Source of the DNA: Cercozoa sp. M6MM
Lineage: Eukaryota > Endomyxa: Ascetosporea
Strand: one strand, 5' to 3'
DNA length: 64,000 bases
NCBI GenBank assembly: GCA_040357565.1
Contig: JBDODJ010000062.1
The position numbers were made by a program, and so were the translations under genes. Shown here piece after piece: positions 52,977 through 63,200 of this stretch. Numbering within the stretch: position 1 is the stretch's first letter; every line of letters begins with the position of its first letter. The notes below the pieces were generated by a model. That model ran no database searches. It saw nothing but the letters and a program-made list of their open reading frames with translations, and had not been told where the DNA came from.

Positions 52977-53994
52977 ATGATCGACTTAAAAAAGGAGCTC
53001 GTGTTCTATGGTGTGTGGAGACATATTATTGCCCATCAACTGAAAGAAAAACTTGGTTGTCATCTGCACAGGTGCATACCACAGCAACACAGGGAACGTC
53101 GTGATCCACGTTATTTTTGTGCCTCTGATCCGTACAATGTTCTCTTCTAGTCACAGCCTGTCGTGTTGGTTTCCAGTGTCGGTTATTTTACTATCCGCGC
53201 GCAGTCTTCACTGCCCAAGCAATGCTGAGTCAAGTTGCCTTGATGGTGAGGCGATTTTATTCGACTAATTGTTTGTTTCACTTGATTCCGTGCACTCACA
53301 GGAAGGTACAGTAGGCGATTTCTTGCCGGAAGCACTGCATGTCATCCCTTGCCTCTCGCAACTGCAGCTCACGCTTGGATTGGTCAGTTGAAGTGCAACT
53401 TGATTGGTTGATTGACTGACTGATCAACTGAAACACGACACTGCAGGCTGTCACAGCGTTCTACACGGCGTATTACCTGCTGCTGGAACCGGTTCTTTCA
53501 ATCGTTGTGGCACCGACGCTCGTTGCTGGCATGTGTTTGGCGCAACAAGTCGCCACTATGGTACAAACACTCAAAGATCTAACGTCTCTGTTTCACTGAT
53601 TCATTATTTGACAGGACAACGCAATGTCGATTTGTGCTTTCCTGCACATTCTTAGCTGGGTCTTGCAGGTCCAAGTTGGGCACGTCATGTTGGAGAAACG
53701 CAAGCCTGCACTTATGGATGTCAGTTTTTATTACAGTATGTTGTTTGAGTGTTGGTTATGAAGTCAACTCTTAACTGAGCAGAGCTTTATGCAATCCTTC
53801 GTCACTGCCCCACTGTTTGTGGCACTGGAGGTCGCCTTCTTTTTTGGTACTGTATGGTCTGAACTGTCTTTGATCAGGCAGGATTATTGAGTCTTTCCCC
53901 CGCAGGTTACCGACGCGAACTGCAGCGCGAAGTGGACGCGGAGGTCAAGAAAATACACCAGCGCTGGCGAGAGGAAAGTGCGAAGGCGGACTGA
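52977..53994 (+). CDS. Mpo1-like (YGL010w/DUF962) membrane dioxygenase
   Basis: Seven exons from ATG 52977 to TGA 53992-53994. MIDLKKELVFYGAYHSNTGN and VVIHVIFVPLI match the diagnostic FYxxxHxxxxNxxIHxxxVP opening. AVTAFYTAYYLLLEPVLSIV, then APTLVAGMCLA, AFLHILSWVLQVQVGH, then EKRKPALMD (the family's QxxGHxxxEKRxPAL) and QSFVTAPLFVALEVAFFF follow. It ends with a charged helix EVKKIHQRWREESAKAD. Yeast Mpo1 is an ER enzyme that uses Fe(II) to alpha-oxidise 2-hydroxy fatty acids from phytosphingosine; the three His positions seen here are the expected ligands. Four hydrophobic segments are visible. The exon at 53178-53248 is less like the family, and its joins are uncertain. Confidence 0.9.
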
Positions 53995-54155
53995 CGTGAC
54001 ACGACTTCAGTTCTAGTCGTATCAACTCGACTAACCGACTAACGTAAGTAACCGACTAACCGAAAGCGAAAACTGAAGTGAGACAAAGGGAATTTTTACT
54101 CGGCGGGCAGTTGTAGTAACGATTAAACCATTCGGACGTCAGGTATGTTGCCAGC

Positions 54156-54554
54156 TTAGAACATAAAGTCCTGGAAGATATCGTCGGTGGTCTTGTTGGC
54201 TTTCTTGGGCTTGTTGGTCTTTTGCGCGTTCTTGCTGGAGGCGCGCGACGTGATGTTCTTGGTGCTCTGCGAGTACAGGTTGCATGCATACAGATAGCCA
54301 AAAGAGTGCTGTGAAAGCTGGTGCAAGTTACGCGCTTCATCTTCTCATCTTCGATGGCCTTGTGCCACATGGAGTCCTGCATTCACACCCAACACTCATA
54401 CCCAACACGTGGCCGGTGTGCCGGTGTGCCGGTGTGTGTGTGTGTGNNNNNNNNNNNNNNNNNNNNNNNNNNNNNNNNNNNNNNNNNNNNNNNNNNNNNN
54501 NNNNNNNNNNNNNNNNNNNNNNNNNNNNNNNNNNNNNNNNNNNNNNTGAGTGTT

Positions 54555-54606
<52 letters not shown>

Positions 54607-56117
54607 CTCGAAGAGTGTACCTTAGCGAACGCATGGTTCTGAAGCCTGGTGAGCAGCTACACAAACACACACGCAGATACAACAAGGTCGGGGGGGGGGG
54701 GTAGTTTTTCGAACCGCGTTGCGTCCTCGGCGAATCGCCAAAGTCTCGGCTTCCTCATCCACAGCGTCGAGCGGCTACGCAAGGAGTAAAAGGGAAGAAA
54801 GGAAAGTGAAGGGGGGGGGTAAATTTACCGACTCATGCGGCAACAAGTCATCGAACTNNNNNNNNNNNNNNNNNNNNNNNNNNNNNNNNNNNNNNNNNNN
54901 NNNNNNNNNNNNNNNNNNNNNNNNNNNNNNNNNNNNNNNNNNNNNNNNNNNNNNNNNTCTGAAGCCTGGTGAGCAGCTACACAAACACACACGCAGATAC
55001 AACAAGGTCGGGGGGGGGGGGGTAGTTTTTCGAACCGCGTTGCGTCCTCGGCGAATCGCCAAAGTCTCGGCTTCCTCATCCACAGCGTCGAGCGGCTACG
55101 CAAGGAGTAAAAGGGAAGAAAGGAAAGTGAAGGGGGGGGGGTAAATTTACCGACTCATGCGGCAACAAGTCATCGAACTCGGGGCGCAGGTGCTAGGCAA
55201 AAGGTACAGTCAAAGGGGAGGGGGGTAAACTGGAGAAGGAAGACACTACCTTGGCACCACGTCGCTGGCGCAGCACCTCTGCCTTTGCCTGCACAATTGC
55301 AAGTGAGGTGGCCGCAGGGGGGAAGGTCAAGAGAAGATATACCTGCACGCGAGCCTTGGCATCGATGATGCCGCGCAACTCGCGCGAGCCGAATTCAATA
55401 CGACGCCGACTCTGGGTCTGCACTCAGGGAGTATATCGGCAAAGACAGGGAGGGTGGGGTGGAATGGGTAAGGGTACAGCACGCAAGCTCTTCTGCGCAG
55501 CGAGCGCTCGCTTGTACTTGTTCAAGTCGCCGACCTTCTTGGACTCATAGACCTTATCCAGCAGTGCCTCCTGCTGCGCCAGCTCATTGCGTTCGACATC
55601 TGTCTCAGTTTAGTCGAACATGAGATAGGAAAGTGAATGCACTGACACGGGCAAAGCAGTACCCTCGAGGATTGCGGCCTCGCGCTGCAGCTGCGACAGG
55701 TCGAAGGGCATGCCGGCATGCTTGGCTACATCCAAGGGTGTAAATCTTATCTGTATATATATTCTATATGCAAGAACTACGCGTGTGCTCGACGAGCTCG
55801 ACGTCCGTGTCGCCCAGAGCAGCCTGCAGACGTCGCAGGTGTCGCTTCTTGTTGCGCGCCTGTTAGCACAATTGAAAACTTACAGACACACACACACAAG
55901 GCCAGAAAGCATGGTGGGCCTACCGTCTCCACGATGAACTGGAAGACCGGCCGCTCGCGGAACCACTTGTCCTGCTGCAGTCGCACGCCTGCACACAGTG
56001 TGTTACATTAGAGTCAGACACACTACTGGCAGCATAAATACCAGCCAGCGGGTTCTGTTCCGTGGCGCGGCTTTGGAAGACCTGAAGCCAACACATTATA
56101 GATACATACATACATAT

Positions 56118-56153
<36 letters not shown>

Positions 56154-56899
56154 GCGTGTATGCATAACACCCAGGTATACCTGCAGTTGAGCCAAACGGT
56201 TGGCATCGGCGTCATTGTAGCCGCGACGACGCATCTCGGCGTACGCGTGCTGTCAACACAGTGGTGTATATATCTACGCACATACACAACGCCCCACAAA
56301 CACACCTCGTAAAGCATAGACTTGCGGGTCGTGTTCTTTGAGTAGTTCTTGGCTTGCACGTCAAAGTAAGCGGCGTTGCGGTCCCACTTTGCCTAAACAT
56401 ACGGTGCAGATGAGCGTGCAAATTAATTGGACAAACTGACAATCTACCTGGCCGGCATCGGGCGCAGCTTCTTCCGGACTCACCTAAGGAAACAGAACAG
56501 AAAAATAGACAGCGAAATTAATGGCTGTGTGGTGCAGAGGCGATGGTACAGTGGGCATGCGTACACGGTCCAACTTCGGAGGTGCCGGCCACCCTGTCAC
56601 AAATGTGTATGAGCACACAAGCACATCAATCCAATGTCAGAAGATACATTTAGCAAAATGAGGCGGCTGTCGCTTGTGCGCGTCCACCTACACACGGCAC
56701 GCAGGTCAGACAGCCAGGACAGCAAACACGGCCAGTACCCATCGCAACGGACGGAAGTAGCCGCCCTTTTGCCAGTCGCGCACGACCTATTTTCCCGTAT
56801 ACTTCGTGTTGTGCAAACCAAAGAAAAAACAATCGCAAGTAAGTGCACCTCGGCGAGCGACCAGCGCGCGGGGTCTCGAAGCTTGTGCAGCTGCGCCAT
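54156..56899 (-). CDS. Unknown conserved-looking charged helical protein
   Basis: About 14 short exons, start MAQLHKLRDPARWSLAEV (56899), stop TAA 54156-54158. The sequence is mostly helical and charged: AKWDRNAAYFDVQAKNYSKN, TTRKSMLYEHAYAEMRRRGY, NDADANRLAQLQVFQSRA, RLQQDKWFRERPVFQFIVET, ARNKKRHLRRLQAALGDTDV, MPFDLSQLQREAAILE, LLDKVYESKKVGDLNKYKRA, RRRIEFGSRELRGIIDAKAR and EFDDLLPHES. It ends with DDIFQDFMF. The even exon spacing and lack of low complexity imply a real, probably conserved protein. Such compact helical proteins are common among axonemal and microtubule-inner proteins, but I cannot assign one. A duplicated 220-bp segment around an N gap repeats the exon PLDAVDEEAETLAIRR. Confidence 0.7.
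54447..54546. other. Assembly gap (100 N) inside a TG microsatellite
   Basis: Exactly 100 N with TG repeats on both sides (to about 54604), within an intron of the 54156-56899 gene. The 15-bp arms CACACCCAACACTCA (54384) and TGAGTGTTGGGTGTG (54547) form an inverted repeat around it. Confidence 0.95.
54638..55178. repeat. 220-bp direct duplication flanking a 100-N gap
   Basis: 54638-54857 and 54958-55178 are identical except for single-base differences in poly-G runs. The gap 54858-54957 lies exactly between them, and the second copy starts on its first base. Each copy carries one exon and its splice sites. This looks like two contig ends that overlap but were not merged. Confidence 0.9.
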
Positions 56900-57176
56900 C
56901 TGCTGGTGCTGTGCGTTGTCACTCTTAGCCCTGCGTCAGCACTCGACCCGGTCGCGCGACATTCTTTAAGTTTTGTCCACTTTCGCCCGCCTATGTACGA
57001 ATTGGACAAGATCATCGCAGAGCTTGGCGCGAAGGCGCACTAAATGACAACTTTTGTGCTTTATGACATCTAGATTTGCGCCAAGAATTGTTCTGCAAAC
57101 GAGCAGCCTCTGCCATGTATTCATGTATCCAGATTTTTTGAGTTTTGCTTCCATGATCATTTGTGTCGGTTGGTAG
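56900..57176. promoter_or_regulatory. Divergent region before the Nudix gene
   Basis: About 280 bases between the ATG at 56899 (minus) and the first supported Nudix-gene exon. The Nudix start codon probably lies in it; an ATGATCATTT at about 57151 is one candidate. Confidence 0.3.
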
Positions 57177-58292
57177 GTGTTGAAACGTGGAGAGTGTCCT
57201 TTCGAGATTCTGCGCTTAAGAACTCAAGAGGTCGCAGAATACTATAGTCACACACTATGTCGCGACTCGAATGAGTGTGTGTGTGTTCTTGCGCAGCTGT
57301 GCGGCACGCCGTTTTCTTATGTTGATATTGCCTATCACGAAGAAACGTTGTATGGTGTGCCAGTCAAGTGTATCTGTAACTGTGTTTGTCTTGGACAAAG
57401 TTGCACCTATGTACAGTGGGCGAACTGTCCGGGAGGAAGGATGCCTGGCGAGTGCCATTCGGCCGAGCACACATGAACAACTTGCCGACTCGCGAGTTCT
57501 CGGACCGTTCGCTTCCTGATGTACCCTTTCGTTTGCCAACTTTGCTTTCGTGTCTGTACTTCTATTGCAACTTTTGCCTCGGCGTGCAGGTCATGCTGGG
57601 CGTCTGCGTGATTGCGCGCAATAGCAAGACAGAGCAGGTGCTGGTGGCCAAGCGAGGCGCCAGTGCAATGACCTTTCCGAACACCTTTGTATACCCGGGC
57701 GGGCACATCGAACCCGGCGAGTCGCTGCAGGTAAAGCTAAAGTTACACCTTACATGTCTCGTGCCTGTGCTCTAGATTTACAAGTGGAGTAACAGGCCTG
57801 TGGAAGCAGAGAAATCCGCGAAGAAACCAACATCGATGTGAACCAGGACTCTCTGAGACCGGTGTGTCTGTGGTTGTCGACTTACCCAGGTACCTCACTT
57901 TTCTTTGACCTCTTGCTGTCCAGTATCTCCTTCGGTTGCTTTTTTATCTTGTTTTATTCTGTTGCTTTACTGGTAAGTCGTGCCATTCGTTGCTATTTGG
58001 GCAGAACGACTGCCGATGAAAGCTCAGCATCTGGTGCTCGTGCTGGAAGGGACTGCTGCCAGCAGCGAGATTCGCATCGATCCTGCCGAGCTGGACCGTT
58101 TGTTTCCTTTTAGTTTTGTCTTTGTTGCTGCACCGTTGTTGAGCAGAGGCACTGTGGATGACGCCGCAACAGGTGGTGGAACTCGCACACACAGACGACG
58201 CCAACAACGACTTTCGCATCGTTCCTGAGGGACATCTGTTTGCGACGCACTTGCTGCTGGAGTCCCAGGGCACGAGTGCTCAGCATCGATAG
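57177..58292 (+). CDS. Nudix hydrolase (N-terminus unresolved)
   Basis: Exons from 57177 read VLKRGECPFEILRLRTQE, then LCGTPFSYVDIAYHEETLYG, CTVGELSGRKDAWRVPFGRA and HMNNLPTREFSDRSLPD. The Nudix domain then starts with VMLGVCVIARNSKTEQVLVA, and TFPNTFVYPGGHIEPGESL runs through an intron to AACGSREIREETNIDV. Together these form the Nudix box GX5EX7REUXEEXGU, with the metal-binding Glu residues REIREET present; the final box Gly is Asn here. It ends with LPMKAQHLVLVLEG, ALWMTPQQVVELAHTDDAN and HLFATHLLLESQG before TAG 58290-58292. The order resembles NUDT17/NUDT19-like enzymes that cleave nucleoside diphosphate-linked substrates such as CoA or capped RNA. The substrate is not predictable. The exons upstream of the domain may be partly misjoined. 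Confidence 0.82.
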
Positions 58293-59062
58293 CTTATCTC
58301 GTCTATGGAGAAATATAAAAGGCCTAAATGCTTAAACGTGTCTAAAGTCCAAACGGCCGATAACTTAATAAATGTCTAAACTTACAGTCGAGTGTGCGTG
58401 GAAGCAAGAAAACACGTCAGATCTTCCGTTGGCTGCTCGAATTGCGTTGCGTCTGCAGCGCCATAGCGGTACGTGCCAGCAGCGCAGCTGTGCCCTGGAG
58501 ACACTATGTACGACTTGCCCGGTGCATTTATATACCTTATTTACTGAAACCATGGCACTCTAGCTGAGTTTTACGTCTATAGTTTAGAGCTTCACGTGCA
58601 CTAAAAAGCCAGGATACAGTACATTTGGTGCTGTTGCAGGAGACGAGACTGTCAGTGTAATTTACTGTACCCGTAAGTTTGACTTATACAAGGCAGACCT
58701 GGCGACTGTAAATTTATTGTTCGGCGCAATTGAGAAATTCGGAGTACAGGTGAAGTTCCTTCGCGTCGGCGCGCGTTCTGGGATCGCTGTCTCACGTGAA
58801 CCAAGCATCAGTCACGAGTGCACCTTCCATAGTAGGTACAAGAATAGAGCTGCACTTACACGACAAAGCAGCGCCGCAGGAAGTCGCGTAGTCTCCGAAG
58901 ATCACGCGCGTGCAAATCTACGCTGCCGTGAACGTTGTCGTTGTCGTTGATATCACTGACTGGACTCGGAGGATGCAGTGTTTCAGCTAGAGATTCGACC
59001 GTCGCTACAGCAATACATCTTAGCTCTGTGCATACAGTACCTACTCATACAAAGGCAGGGTG
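58293..59062. other. Convergent intergenic region
   Basis: About 770 bases between the Nudix and kinase stops. Short frames exist on both strands (for example at 58372 and 58717), but none has splice support or a recognisable domain. Confidence 0.35.
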
Positions 59063-62000
59063 TCACTTAGTTTCAAGTGAGTGAGCAGTACCAGTTGTGT
59101 CCAAGCAAGTGCAGCTCTCATCACTGTGCCGACTGCTGTCGTATGACTCAGTCGACAAGTAATGCTGTGTACGCAAAGTGCCAAGTGCCAACGACAGCAA
59201 TGTTTGTGTGACTCGATCGACGTCTCTGTGTACAACAACGAGCAGACATTTGTTACACCGAGGTACACCAAAGTAGTGCGCGTACCCACGACTAAGCACA
59301 CGCTCCTGCGAGGTCTCGTGTATTGTGCTCATGGGCACACTGACCAGCGAGTCGTTGTGGCACTGCATGACACTGTAGGAGCGCACCACCTTGTCCAGAA
59401 AGTGCGGCAATGACTGTACACACGCACAAGGAAAGGTAGGCCTATACGCTAGACTGCGCGTGTGATGTGTACTTGGTTGCGACTGGCCAGCTGGTGAACG
59501 AGAATGCCGAGTGCCCAGACGTCGATTCGGTCGGACAGGTGGATGTCGGCAATGTCGACGACGGCCTTGTTGTTGGTGCAGCTGTGGTAGTGGTGTGACA
59601 ACAAAACTACCTCTGGCGCGCGTGCAAACCATGTGCCGAACGAGGTGCGCGTGTACAACTGCATGGGTCCGAGTGGATTCAGAGTAGAGTACTGGGTTCA
59701 AACTTTTAATAAATTAAAACAGTGCTGTAAATGTACCACAGGGCGACCGCACTGGTCTCGCTCTACTGGGTGCAAGGCGTACCCAGGCAAGTCACGTGTT
59801 CGAACGCTACAAGCAAAGGCGTACTCTTCTCAGCAATGGATAGCAGGTCAAGAGGGGGAAAAAGGTACAGAGGGTAAGGGGGCAAGGGTAAGAGGGTATG
59901 GGGACAATCGGGGTAAGGGGGGCAAGGGGTACTGTCGTACCAATGACCGAAATCCGAAAGCAAGACGTCGAAAGATTCCGACAGAAGCGTGTTGCCGAGC
60001 TTCACGTCACAGTGCGTCCAGCCTGACAGCGGGGTGGGGAGGGGTACAGTAATATAATAAACACTTTAAGGACAGTGATTTATGTACCGTGCGAGTGTAT
60101 GTGAGACAGAGCACTCGTGACTTGTGTCGCCACGTGCCGCAGCAAATCGAGCTTTTTACATAGTAATCATTGATGGGATACTGGCAGTCACTCGATGTGC
60201 GGGTACCTTTTGATGAAGAGGACCCCACCGCGACGATAGGTGGTGCAGAGAGTTGAACGATGCCACTTTCTAAAAGAAGAGGTATTTAGGGGTCTGTATA
60301 GTATGGACTTGACATACCAACCAGATGGCGCCACCGTCAATGCTTTCGTGATGGCATAGCATCTGCACAATGTGCCGGTGCTGTGCTGCCTTCGATTGTA
60401 GGAACCTGGGAGCGAGAAGAGTCGTTACGCAAGGCGCTCTTTCAAAAAAGTGAAACAGTACTCGACTTCACAGCGAAAGTCGCGCAGTGCCATGCATTCG
60501 TCGATTGGAACGTCGTCGTTGCTGCCGTTTTGACGCTCGTTGAAACTCATGTAGCCGACCTTGTTGAAGTGTACTAGCTACAGCACAGGTAAAACGTACC
60601 CAATTTAACACGTATCGAAAGTGCACAAGTAGACAAACCTTGACAACGGCTACCAGTCCCGTGTGCAAGTGGAGACACTGGTACCTGCTCAGGTACAATG
60701 TGGGTCGCTGCATTTGTCTGAGAAGTATAAATCAAGGTACACGTTGCGATGCAAGGCAGGCAGCTGGAGACTCCAGTCGCCCAGTCGCACCGTGCTTGGC
60801 TTCACTTGTGTCTCTGCAAGGACTCGGATACCTCATACACTTGAGATACTGTACTGTACAGGCTGTAAATTTACCAGAAGGAGCGTCGTCCTGCGCGCAG
60901 ACAGAGAAAGTCAGGAGGTCCTCTTTTTCGAATGCCTGTCTTGTTTCCAGAGAGCGCTTTGGCTTGCGTCGCCAACGCAGGAACACGCAGATTGCGGCCA
61001 GCGCTGCCGTCTGCAGAGACAGATTCAGCCAATGCCAGATGGGTGCGATACAGCGAAGTAAACTTAAACCCACCAGGAAGGAAATGGCCAGCAGCGACAC
61101 GCGTGATGGTCTCTGCGTCAGTGCGCCCAACAAGTGCTCCGTTGAAAAATATCAGTGGCTCGGTGGGGTATGCCCGAGTCGTTCTAGGGATGTTTGGTAT
61201 CGATGATGACACTCTGCGCGGTGGTGGATGGGGCACGGCGCTGTCTTCTGCGCTCTGTGTGCTAACTCTGCTCTCGTTGTCGGCAATGCCACTCAGCGCC
61301 GTGTCATGCACAGTGTCGTTAAGAGCGTCAGTAGACTCAGACTCACTACGAACGATTTTGCCATGGTCACTCGATTGCGATGTGGGACTACATTCGCCGT
61401 CTTCATCCGTGTGTGTATCTTCGACTGTTTCTGTTTTGTGTTCCTGTGCCAGCTGTCCCTGTTGTATCTGTTGCTGTTGTGTCTGCATTTCTTCTGTCGT
61501 TGTGCCACTTGTTGCGCTTTCAGAGGCTTCACAGTATTGATGATTATACTGGAAGATAGGAGTGCAGTGCAGTACCAGTATCATTGGCGATACTGTCTTT
61601 GTTCTTCTTCGTCGGTGTGAAGGCAGAATTAGGAGAGCTCGTGCTGGTTTAACAACGGAGAAGAATTCGGCATCACATCGGTAATGGGAGACTACTACAG
61701 TAGGAGTGAATCACATACATACTACTGGGCGAGGAGCCCCCGGCTGTCGTACAAAGCACACAAACAGTGCATTAAATTACCACACGCCACTGTAACTGGA
61801 GGTATAGACACAGTAAATGTAAGTTTACTTTCCGGCGACCGACTTTCGCTTGGTGTAAAAGGAAGTGGCACCGGCCGTACTCGAATCACTCTCATAGGTG
61901 TAACTCGCCCAGGCTTTTCGGGCGCCCCTCTTTTAACTTCGCACGCTGGCATGGGTGTTGAAGGTCTAGTCGCGTACCTGCCAGCAAATCGATAACAATT

Positions 62001-62287
62001 TACTCATCGCTAATCAGCAAACTTACGAATCAGGAATAAGCACAGACACAGTGCTTATAAGTTTATGTAAATTAAATTGCCTGGGTATGTAAATTGAGTG
62101 CGCAGTACCTTAGCTTCAAAGGTGAGCTCTGCTCGGCAGTCCGAGCCTGCTCTTTCAACTCGGGCAAGGTATGCAAGTCAGCTGTTGGATTGGGCGTAGG
62201 TGCGGTTGCTCTGTTTTTGGGTATCGGGGATAAAAGTTCGCTCGTTGCGACAGTGTCTGCCGTTGTTGCTTCTACGAGTCCTTGCAC
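59063..62287 (-). CDS. Membrane-anchored protein kinase (receptor-like), 5' end unresolved
   Basis: N-terminal exons are Ser/Thr/Pro-rich (LLSPIPKNRATAPTPN; KRGAPEKPGRVTPMRVIR), followed by a long acidic Gln/Glu region (HTDEDGECSPTSQSSDHG; SESESTDALNDTVHD). An exon at about 61150-60890 holds two hydrophobic segments, RVSLLAISFLVGLSLL and LQTAALAAICVFLRWRRK, the second followed by a basic stop-transfer cluster. The kinase domain comes next: LHLHTGLVAVVK (ATP-binding Lys), AAQHRHIVQMLCHHES, TQVTSALSHIHSHG, WTHCDVKLGNTLL (catalytic loop, about 60010), VLLSDFGHWY (DFG, about 59955), TSFGTWFARAPEVVL (activation segment with APE), DRIDVWALGILVHQLASRN and FLDKVVRSYSV. It ends SLETK with TGA 59063-59065. 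The catalytic loop has His-Cys-Asp in place of HRD. Exons above 62287 up to about 62640 may add a start. Confidence 0.78.
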
Positions 62288-62969
62288 ACAGCGAGTTCCA
62301 GTCCGTCTGCCAACTGATGCTACAGTACAGTTACAAAGGAAGAAAACTCAGGGACAGCAAGTTTATAGTTTGATCAGTTTTTAAGTGTGGTGCTGCGGAA
62401 TTTACAGCCACAAGAAGAAGGACCGGGTGTGCTCTCGACCGGACTTAAACTTGAAAGACAGCTTCCGGTGCGCGTCGCCGGCGACCCTTGCTAATAAAAA
62501 ACAGTTACGTAGTTTAACATTGTTGCTTCGTATCGATACTGTACCCCTTTTCCGGATCCCCTGACGACCTCAACATCGACATCGGCTGAGTTAAGTGTTG
62601 GCTGCCCATCAAAAGGCAGTACAGTAAATTATATTTCTAACTTAAACATACTTTAGTGAATAAATTTAGAAAAACAACACATTGCACAAAAAACAACACA
62701 CCGCACTTATCCCTCGTCGACTCGCGATTTCTTCCGTTTCTGGGTCAGACTGGTCAGCGACGTTCATTTTCCGTTCCATCCGTGCGGTAGCAAGGAAGTC
62801 TCGGCGCCTTTAGAGTGTCTTTTCGTCAGAGGTTCGCCATAAGGCCCGTGTTCGGACTTTCGTCTGCGTTTGGTCGCAGGCCCGAGTTGTCGCTAGCCGC
62901 TAGCGCTCGGCAATACAAGTACTTACTGCTGGGCGGCGTTTCAAACCGGACCCTTTTTCTTTATGCGCC

Positions 62970-63127
62970 AACCATGAAGTCGACTTCGGTGCCTTGGGGA
63001 ACGTCGAAAGGGGAGTGTATCGTATGGTCCTACCCTAAGCGGGTGGTAGACACGGCTATGCTCTTATGACCCACCCCAAATTGGTGCAGGGGAACTACAT
63101 AGTTGGTTTTCTAGACTCAACTAACTA
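62970..63127. mobile_element. Partial inverted copy of the MITE-like element
   Basis: About 150 bases match the left part of 40366-40758 in inverted orientation. Shared strings include ATGGTCCTACCCTAAGCGGG, TGGTAGACACGGC, GACCCACCCC and TGGTGCAGGGGAACTACATA. The match ends in the hairpin motif 63100-63127. Substitutions and small indels between the two copies point to an old family. Confidence 0.75.
63100..63127 (-). repeat. 3'-region hairpin motif, copy 4
   Basis: Arms TAGTTGGTTTT and CAACTAACTA around CTAGACT. It lies 73 bases past the stop of the minus-strand gene ending at 63201 and also forms the terminus of the partial element. Confidence 0.7.
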
Positions 63128-63200
63128 TCAGCTTTACGATATTGTCAGAAAGTTGCACGGGCGATGGCATGCACGCAGGCGGGGTCAGTGCAGGCCGAGG

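Larger units (their letters stand above)
62288..63200. other. Region upstream of the kinase, with part of a dispersed element
   Basis: Minus-strand fragments such as GSPATRTGSCLSSLSPVEST (about 62480-62410) may be 5' exons of the kinase gene, but joins could not be settled. From about 62815 a plus-strand frame of 84 codons (FRQRFAIRPVFGLSSAFGRR) has no recognisable domain and runs into the repeat at 62970-63127. Confidence 0.3.

Noticed and set aside
56843-57043. A plus-strand frame with a signal-peptide-like stretch (LRHLLVLCVVTLSPASA)
   Set aside because: It starts without an ATG and overlaps the start codon of the minus-strand gene at 56899 in antisense.
62815-63069. An 84-codon plus-strand frame ending in the dispersed repeat
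   Set aside because: It ends within the repeat, the other repeat copy does not keep the frame, and no domain is recognisable.
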